Position numbers and translations under genes: made by a program. Below the pieces are notes generated by a model that was given only the letters and a program-made list of their open reading frames with translations, ran no database searches and had not been told where the DNA came from. Positions 59,237-64,000 of a stretch of 64,000 bases of DNA are shown here, in pieces. The DNA is taken from the NCBI RefSeq assembly GCF_038002965.1, contig NZ_JBBOOE010000001.1, positions 1,593,001-1,657,000 on the forward strand, in the 5' to 3' direction. This DNA is from Robertmurraya sp. FSL R5-0851 (GTDB taxonomy: Bacteria > Bacillota > Bacilli > Bacillales > Cytobacillaceae). Within the stretch, counting starts at the first letter, position 1, and the number at the start of each line of letters is the position of its first letter.

Positions 59237-60322
59237 ATGAGGTTGTCATTATACTTAGACGATTATGAGACGGAAAAGGTTTTTTCTTACTTACGTTGGA
59301 TTTTTTTAGTTGTAGCTGTAATCTTATTTTATTCACCATTTTTTTCAGAGTTACTAGAGCTCGAACATCGCACATTCCCTATCCTACTGGTAGTGGGAAT
59401 TACCTATATGATTTGTACTCAAATAGCATTTTTGAAACTTAAACCTCAGAATCCTTATTTTCATTTATTAACAAAAGCGGGTATTATCTTTGACTACATA
59501 GCTGTGATTTGGCTTCTAGTCTTGTCTGGTGGTGTAACAAGTCCCTTATTTCCTATATTTTATTTGATTATCATGCACGCGACCATCTATTGGTACACAA
59601 AAGGAGCATTTATTTCATCAGCTAGTTCTACTATAGGGTATACGATTATTTTGTTAACGGAACAAAACATCACCCCACTTATTCTGACCGTTTTTGCTCT
59701 TAATGTCGCATTTATTTGGATTGTTGGTTTATTTGGTTCCATGCTAGTTTTACGTGAAAGAAAACACTTGAAGCAAAAAGAAATTTATTATGAGCTTATG
59801 ATCACCGATTACTTAACGGGTTTATATAATCATCGTAGTTTTCAGGAAGAAATGAAAAACCAGAAAAAAGAGAAGGAACCGTTTATATTAGTTATGTCAG
59901 ATATTGATCATTTTAAAAGAATCAATGACCGCTATGGCCATATTGCTGGAGACGAAGTTCTAGCGGAAATTGGAAAGCTTTTTAAAGAGTGTTCGAATCA
60001 AGCTTGCGGAGAGGCTTTCCGATATGGTGGCGAGGAATTCGCTATTATTCTACCAAACCTTGATGAACATGAAATGAATGTATTTTTTACAGATTTATAT
60101 GCAAAGATGAATGCATTAACGTTTAATACCTGTATGAGCAATGTAACCATGAGCTTTGGTGTGGCTTATTCCGAGCACCATCGAGAGGATGAAGATTTAC
60201 TAGCCATTGCAGATTGCCTCTTGTATGAAGCGAAGAAAAAAGGAAAGAACCAAGCGATATTTGATACGGGAGTTGTTTACCGAAACTCCTATCCTCCTCG
60301 CCAAATTTCTTCACTTATTTAA
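59237..60322 (+). CDS. Membrane diguanylate cyclase (GGDEF domain)
   Basis: A 361-residue protein: six membrane helices in residues 15-175 forming a MASE-like or 6TM sensor, a short linker helix, then a GGDEF domain from about 190 to 345 (DYLTGLYNHRSF; SDIDHFKRINDRYGHIAGD; GGEEF at 264-268). The active motif is intact, so it should make cyclic-di-GMP. The usual RxxD inhibitory site before GGEEF is not seen, so product inhibition may be missing. ATG 59237 follows AGAGG. It is absent from this place in B. subtilis as I recall it. Closest named homologue unknown. Confidence 0.88.
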   Translation: MRLSLYLDDYETEKVFSYLRWIFLVVAVILFYSPFFSELLELEHRTFPILLVVGITYMICTQIAFLKLKPQNPYFHLLTKAGIIFDYIAVIWLLVLSGGVTSPLFPIFYLIIMHATIYWYTKGAFISSASSTIGYTIILLTEQNITPLILTVFALNVAFIWIVGLFGSMLVLRERKHLKQKEIYYELMITDYLTGLYNHRSFQEEMKNQKKEKEPFILVMSDIDHFKRINDRYGHIAGDEVLAEIGKLFKECSNQACGEAFRYGGEEFAIILPNLDEHEMNVFFTDLYAKMNALTFNTCMSNVTMSFGVAYSEHHREDEDLLAIADCLLYEAKKKGKNQAIFDTGVVYRNSYPPRQISSLI

Positions 60323-60349
60323 ACCTCCAAGTATGGAGGTTTTTTTGCA
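60321..60349 (+). terminator. Intrinsic terminator after the diguanylate cyclase gene
   Basis: AAACCTCC and GGAGGTTT form a perfect 8-bp stem followed by TTTTT. Confidence 0.9.
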
Positions 60350-60373
60350 TATGTTTTCCTTTAATACCAAAAG

Positions 60374-60403
60374 TTGATAACGGTTTGTCCAAAAGGGTAT
60401 AGT
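60374..60403 (+). promoter_or_regulatory. Sigma-A promoter of ymfF
   Basis: TTGATA at 60374-60379 and TATAGT at 60398-60403 have an 18-bp spacer, about 75 bp before ymfF. Confidence 0.68.
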
Positions 60404-60476
60404 ATATCTAAATACATTCCGTATCACAAGATGGGAAAGCTATTTAAGAGCACATGATGTAAAGGAGGATGGAAAT

Positions 60477-61754
60477 ATGGCAGTGGTTTCCGAAACGATT
60501 AAAGAATTGAGCGGTTTCAAGCTACATATGGTGAAAACAGATAAATTCAAGACAAACACCATTATTTTTAAAATGAAGGCACCTTTACAAAAAGAGACTG
60601 TAACGAAACGAGCATTGCTACCAAATGTTCTTCAAAGTAATTCGAAAAAATTTCCTACTACTGGTAAGCTTCGAGGGTATTTGGATGAATTGTATGGGGC
60701 GACTTTTTATATTGATTTAGGAAAAAAAGGTGAGTATCATACAATAAGTTTTGCGATGGAAGTAGCCAATGAGCGATTCCTTTCTGATCCTACTCCACTA
60801 TTAAAAACGGCTATTGATTTTCTGGTAGAGGTGTTAACCAATCCAAATGCCGATGGCGGTGAATTTCATAAAGAAACACTGGAGAAGGAAAAGCGTAGCT
60901 TAAAGCAAAGAATACAATCGATCTATGATGATAAAATGAAGTATTCAAACAATCGGTTAATTGAAGAAATGTGTAAGGAAGAGCCGTACTCCCTACACGT
61001 TCACGGAAAAGAATCAGAAGTGGATTCCATTAACGGTAAAGATCTTTATGATTATTATCAAAAAGCATTAGCTGAAGATGAACTCAGTTTATATATAATC
61101 GGTGATATAGAAGAACAAGAAGTAGAACAGATGGTGAATGAAAGATTTACCTTCTCATCTAGAACTCCTCATGCTTTGGAGAAAAAACAACCAGCGCAGG
61201 TTGAAGAAAACGTTATTAAGGAAGAACAAGATGTAAAGCAGGGAAAATTAAATATTGGGTACCGAACGAATGTTACGTATGGAGATCCTGATTATTTTGC
61301 TCTTCAAGTATTTAATGGAGTGTACGGTGGATTTTCACATTCCAAGTTATTTATTAATGTACGCGAGAAAGCAAGTCTAGCTTATTACGCTGCGAGTCGG
61401 GTGGAAAGCCATAAAGGGTTGCTGATGGTTATGTCCGGAATAGATAATAGTAATTTTGAAAAAGCAGTTTCAATTATTAAGGAACAAATGCAAGCTATGA
61501 AAAATGGAGACTTTTCAGATGAGGATTTGATTCAAACGAAGGCAGTGATAAAAAATCAACTGCTTGAAACGCTTGATACAGCACGTGGAATCGTTGAAAT
61601 ACTTTATCATAATGTAGTTGCAGGACAACAAATTCAGCTAGATGAATGGTTACAACGAATCGATGCTGTAACGAAGGAAGAGGTCGTACAGGTTGCTAAT
61701 AAAATCCAACTCGATACGATTTATTTCTTAACGGGAACGGGGGCGACGAAGTAA
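60477..61754 (+). CDS. ymfF: M16-family peptidase-like protein YmfF, probably non-catalytic
   Basis: A 425-residue M16-fold protein. It lacks the HxxEH zinc motif at the expected N-terminal place, where SNSKKFPTTGKLRGYLDELYG is found in pieces instead. The second-half R/Y block (VREKASLAYYAAS) is kept. Such proteins pair with an active M16 partner, here YmfH. AGGAGG precedes the ATG, and the stop overlaps ymfH by one base. Substrate unknown. Confidence 0.9.
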   Translation: MAVVSETIKELSGFKLHMVKTDKFKTNTIIFKMKAPLQKETVTKRALLPNVLQSNSKKFPTTGKLRGYLDELYGATFYIDLGKKGEYHTISFAMEVANERFLSDPTPLLKTAIDFLVEVLTNPNADGGEFHKETLEKEKRSLKQRIQSIYDDKMKYSNNRLIEEMCKEEPYSLHVHGKESEVDSINGKDLYDYYQKALAEDELSLYIIGDIEEQEVEQMVNERFTFSSRTPHALEKKQPAQVEENVIKEEQDVKQGKLNIGYRTNVTYGDPDYFALQVFNGVYGGFSHSKLFINVREKASLAYYAASRVESHKGLLMVMSGIDNSNFEKAVSIIKEQMQAMKNGDFSDEDLIQTKAVIKNQLLETLDTARGIVEILYHNVVAGQQIQLDEWLQRIDAVTKEEVVQVANKIQLDTIYFLTGTGATK

Positions 61755-63043
61755 TGGAGAAGATCTCATTTGATCAGCTTCAAGAGGAACTGTACCACGA
61801 GAAGCTAGAAAATGGTTTAGAGGTATACATTCTTCCGAAAAAAGGGTTTAACAAAACCTATGCGACTTTTACAACCAAATATGGGTCCATAGATAACCAT
61901 TTTGTACCTGCAGGGAAAAAAGAGCTTGTTAAGGTTCCGGATGGGATTGCTCACTTTTTAGAGCACAAGCTTTTTGAAAAAGAAGATGGTGATGTGTTCC
62001 AGCAATTTAGTCGCCAAGGAGCATCAGCGAATGCCTTTACATCTTTTACAAGAACCGCATATCTTTTTTCTAGTACATCAGACGTCGAGAAAAATTTAGA
62101 AACATTAATCGATTTTGTCCAGTATCCTTATTTTTCTGAAAAAACGGTTGAAAAAGAAAAAGGAATAATTGGCCAAGAAATTGATATGTATGATGATAAT
62201 CCAGACTGGCGTTTATATTTTGGTGCGATTCAAAACCTATTTGAAAACCACCCAGTGAAAATTGATATAGCAGGGACAAAAGAATCGATAGCTGAAATCA
62301 CAAAGGATATGTTGTATGAGTGCTATCATACCTTTTATCATCCAAGCAATATGCTCTTGTTTATCGTTGGCCCTGTTCAAGTAGAGGAAATTATGAAGCA
62401 GATTAAAGATAACCAGGCAAAGAAGTCGTTTCCTACACAAGTAGAAATTGAGCGTAAATTCGAAAGTGAAAAGGAAGATGTATCCGAAAAGAAATTAGTC
62501 CTGCCTATGAATGTGCATTCTTCTAAATGCTTGGTTAGTATAAAAGCTACTGACACGGAAAAACAAGGCGAGGAAATGCTTAAACAGGAACTAACAACCA
62601 ATGTGTTGTTGGAAATATTGTTTGGAAGAAGTAGCGAAAATTATGATAAGCTGTACAGCAGTGGACTTATCGATGATACCTTCTCTTTTGATTATACGCA
62701 GGAGAAAGGGTTTGGTTTTGCGATGATTGGCGGAGATACCAATAGCCCAGATCAATTAGCGGATGAAATAAAAAGAATCCTAAAGGAAGAAAAAAGCTCA
62801 AGTAACATAACGGTAGAGAGCTTAGAGCGTACAAAGAAGAAAAAAATTGGTGCGTTTCTACGTGCCGTTAATTCACCTGAGTACATTGCAAATCAATTTA
62901 CACGATATGCATTTAACGACATGAATTTATTTGATGTGGTACCTGTATTAGAAGCAATTAAAATTGAGGATATTCAGGAAGTAGGTAAAAACTTAATTTC
63001 TGAAAATCGAATGGCCATTTGCCAAGTAGTGCCAAAAAGCTAA
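61754..63043 (+). CDS. ymfH: M16-family zinc peptidase YmfH
   Basis: A 429-residue M16 peptidase with HFLEH at residues 67-71 and the downstream Glu region (KEKGIIGQEIDMYDDNP), so it should bind zinc and be active. It is translationally coupled to the inactive paralogue YmfF, implying a heterodimer as in AlbE/AlbF-type or mitochondrial processing peptidases. The substrate is not known; processing of peptides or small proteins is inferred. Confidence 0.92.
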   Translation: MEKISFDQLQEELYHEKLENGLEVYILPKKGFNKTYATFTTKYGSIDNHFVPAGKKELVKVPDGIAHFLEHKLFEKEDGDVFQQFSRQGASANAFTSFTRTAYLFSSTSDVEKNLETLIDFVQYPYFSEKTVEKEKGIIGQEIDMYDDNPDWRLYFGAIQNLFENHPVKIDIAGTKESIAEITKDMLYECYHTFYHPSNMLLFIVGPVQVEEIMKQIKDNQAKKSFPTQVEIERKFESEKEDVSEKKLVLPMNVHSSKCLVSIKATDTEKQGEEMLKQELTTNVLLEILFGRSSENYDKLYSSGLIDDTFSFDYTQEKGFGFAMIGGDTNSPDQLADEIKRILKEEKSSSNITVESLERTKKKKIGAFLRAVNSPEYIANQFTRYAFNDMNLFDVVPVLEAIKIEDIQEVGKNLISENRMAICQVVPKS

Positions 63044-63050
63044 TTAAAGT

Positions 63051-63077
63051 GAGGCGTCGTTTAACGGCGCCTTTTTG
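63051..63077 (+). terminator. Terminator-like hairpin between ymfH and ymfI
   Basis: AGGCGTCG and CGGCGCCT pair (one wobble) around TTTAA, followed by TTTTTG. Since ymfI starts 20 bp later with no promoter in between, it may be a partial terminator. Confidence 0.75.
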
Positions 63078-63096
63078 TTGAAGTGAGGAGAAGCTA

Positions 63097-63819
63097 GTGA
63101 AAAAATATGCGTTAATTACTGGAGCAAGCGGGGGGATCGGCTCATGCGTTGCGAAGAAGCTTGCAAAGGATGGGTTTTCTTTATACTTGCACTATCATAA
63201 GAATATAGAGGGAATGGAACGTTTGCTCCGTGAACTTTCAATTTTTGAAAATGAATACATTCCAATACAGGCGGATTTGACTGAGAAAAATGGGATTAAA
63301 AAGCTTTGCGAAAATATTTTTGCATTAAATGCAATCATACATAATTGTGGTCAGAGTCATTATGGGTTATTGGTTGACTTGAAGGAGGATGACCTTGAGG
63401 AAATCATGAAGCTCCAAGTTACGGCACCGATTTTAATAACGAAACGTTTGCTTCCGAAATTAATGGCTCAACACAATGGCCAAATTGTTGTTATTTCCTC
63501 TATCTGGGGACAGACGGGTGCTGCGTGTGAAGTCGCATATTCTGCTGCAAAGGGTGCTCAGATCGCGTTTGTTAAAGCGTTAAGTAAAGAAGTTGCATTA
63601 AGTGGAATTACCGTTAACGCGGTGGCGCCTGGTGCCATTCAAACGCCGATGTTAGAAAATTTCTCTGCTGACGAATTGCAGATGCTTAAGGATGAAATTC
63701 CTATTGGTAGACTAGGTTCAGGTGAGGATGTGGCTGATTCAGTTTCCTTTCTGCTCTCTTCTGGATCTAGGTATATTACAGGACAAACACTTGCGGTTAA
63801 TGGTGGATGGTATACATAA
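63097..63819 (+). CDS. ymfI: Short-chain dehydrogenase/reductase YmfI
   Basis: A 240-residue SDR with the cofactor motif GASGGIG (9-15), catalytic S135, Y148 and K152, and the C-terminal GQTLAVNGGW typical of FabG-like enzymes. The usual NNAG reads HNCGQ here. GTG 63097 has GAGGAG before it. The substrate is not known; the FabG likeness suggests a ketoacyl or similar carbonyl. Confidence 0.9.
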   Translation: MKKYALITGASGGIGSCVAKKLAKDGFSLYLHYHKNIEGMERLLRELSIFENEYIPIQADLTEKNGIKKLCENIFALNAIIHNCGQSHYGLLVDLKEDDLEEIMKLQVTAPILITKRLLPKLMAQHNGQIVVISSIWGQTGAACEVAYSAAKGAQIAFVKALSKEVALSGITVNAVAPGAIQTPMLENFSADELQMLKDEIPIGRLGSGEDVADSVSFLLSSGSRYITGQTLAVNGGWYT

Positions 63820-63906
63820 TTCACAAAACGTTCACGGTACCTAAATGAATAATTCCGTCCTTTTCAAAGCAAAATAAGGTCGTAGTAAAAAAAAGGAGGT
63901 TATACA

Positions 63907-64000
63907 ATGTCTGTACTTGATAATTGGGAGCAGTGGAAAGACTTTTTAGGTGATCGCCTACAACATGCTCAGAATGAAGGTATGAACAAGCAAGTAGTTG
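63907..64000 (+). CDS. ymfJ: YmfJ (DUF3243), 5' part
   Basis: Thirty-one codons are visible before the window ends, beginning MSVLDNWEQWKDFLGDRL. This matches the small DUF3243 family that follows ymfI in Bacillus. AAAGGAGG precedes the ATG. No function is known. The 87 bp upstream holds no convincing promoter. Confidence 0.85.
   Translation, partial: MSVLDNWEQWKDFLGDRLQHAQNEGMNKQVV

Overview
This window reads as the core chromosome of a low-GC, flagellated, endospore-forming member of the Bacillaceae (Bacillus or a close genus). Every gene is on the + strand. The order follows Bacillus subtilis from the middle of the fla/che operon to ymfJ. Dipicolinate synthase genes, a SpoIIIE translocase, a probable sigma-K promoter, a PolC-type replicase, RNase J2 and SigD support this placement. 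No phage, transposase, tRNA, rRNA, CRISPR array or defence island was seen.

Layout: (1) 1-13.4 kb holds the distal fla/che operon: fliY (3' part), cheY, fliO, fliP, fliQ, fliR, flhB, flhA, flhF, flhG, cheB, cheA, cheW, cheC, cheD. A strong intrinsic terminator follows cheD. (2) 13.5-15.3 kb holds sigD, a conserved small gene of unknown function and a swrB-like gene. (3) 15.3-24.7 kb holds translation and envelope genes: rpsB, tsf, pyrH, frr, uppS, cdsA, dxr, rasP, proS. (4) 24.8-39.3 kb holds polC, then the rimP-nusA-rnpM-ylxQ-infB-ylxP-rbfA cluster, truB, ribF, rpsO and pnp. (5) 39.4-49.1 kb holds ylxY, mlpA, ymxH, spoVFA-spoVFB, asd-dapG-dapA and rnjB. The lysine-pathway genes here make the dihydrodipicolinate that SpoVF turns into dipicolinate. 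(6) 49.1-53.1 kb holds a palindromic repeat array, tepA, ylzJ and spoIIIE. (7) 53.1-64 kb holds a GntR regulator with a PnrA/Nup-type nucleoside ABC importer (replacing ymfD of B. subtilis), a membrane diguanylate cyclase, the M16 pair ymfF-ymfH, ymfI and the start of ymfJ.

The most unusual coding feature is that three chemotaxis genes within 3 kb (cheB, cheW, cheC) each carry a frame disruption, while cheA, cheD and about fifty other genes are intact. This is either local loss of chemotactic adaptation or a local assembly problem. The most interesting non-coding features are the array of 26-bp imperfect palindromes before tepA, a cre-promoter-terminator module before ymfC, a candidate GntR operator that recurs inside the importer operon, a terminator/antiterminator-like leader before rimP-nusA, and a terminator that separates sigD from the fla/che operon. 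I found no clearly new multi-gene system; the window is mainly conserved housekeeping, motility and sporulation DNA.
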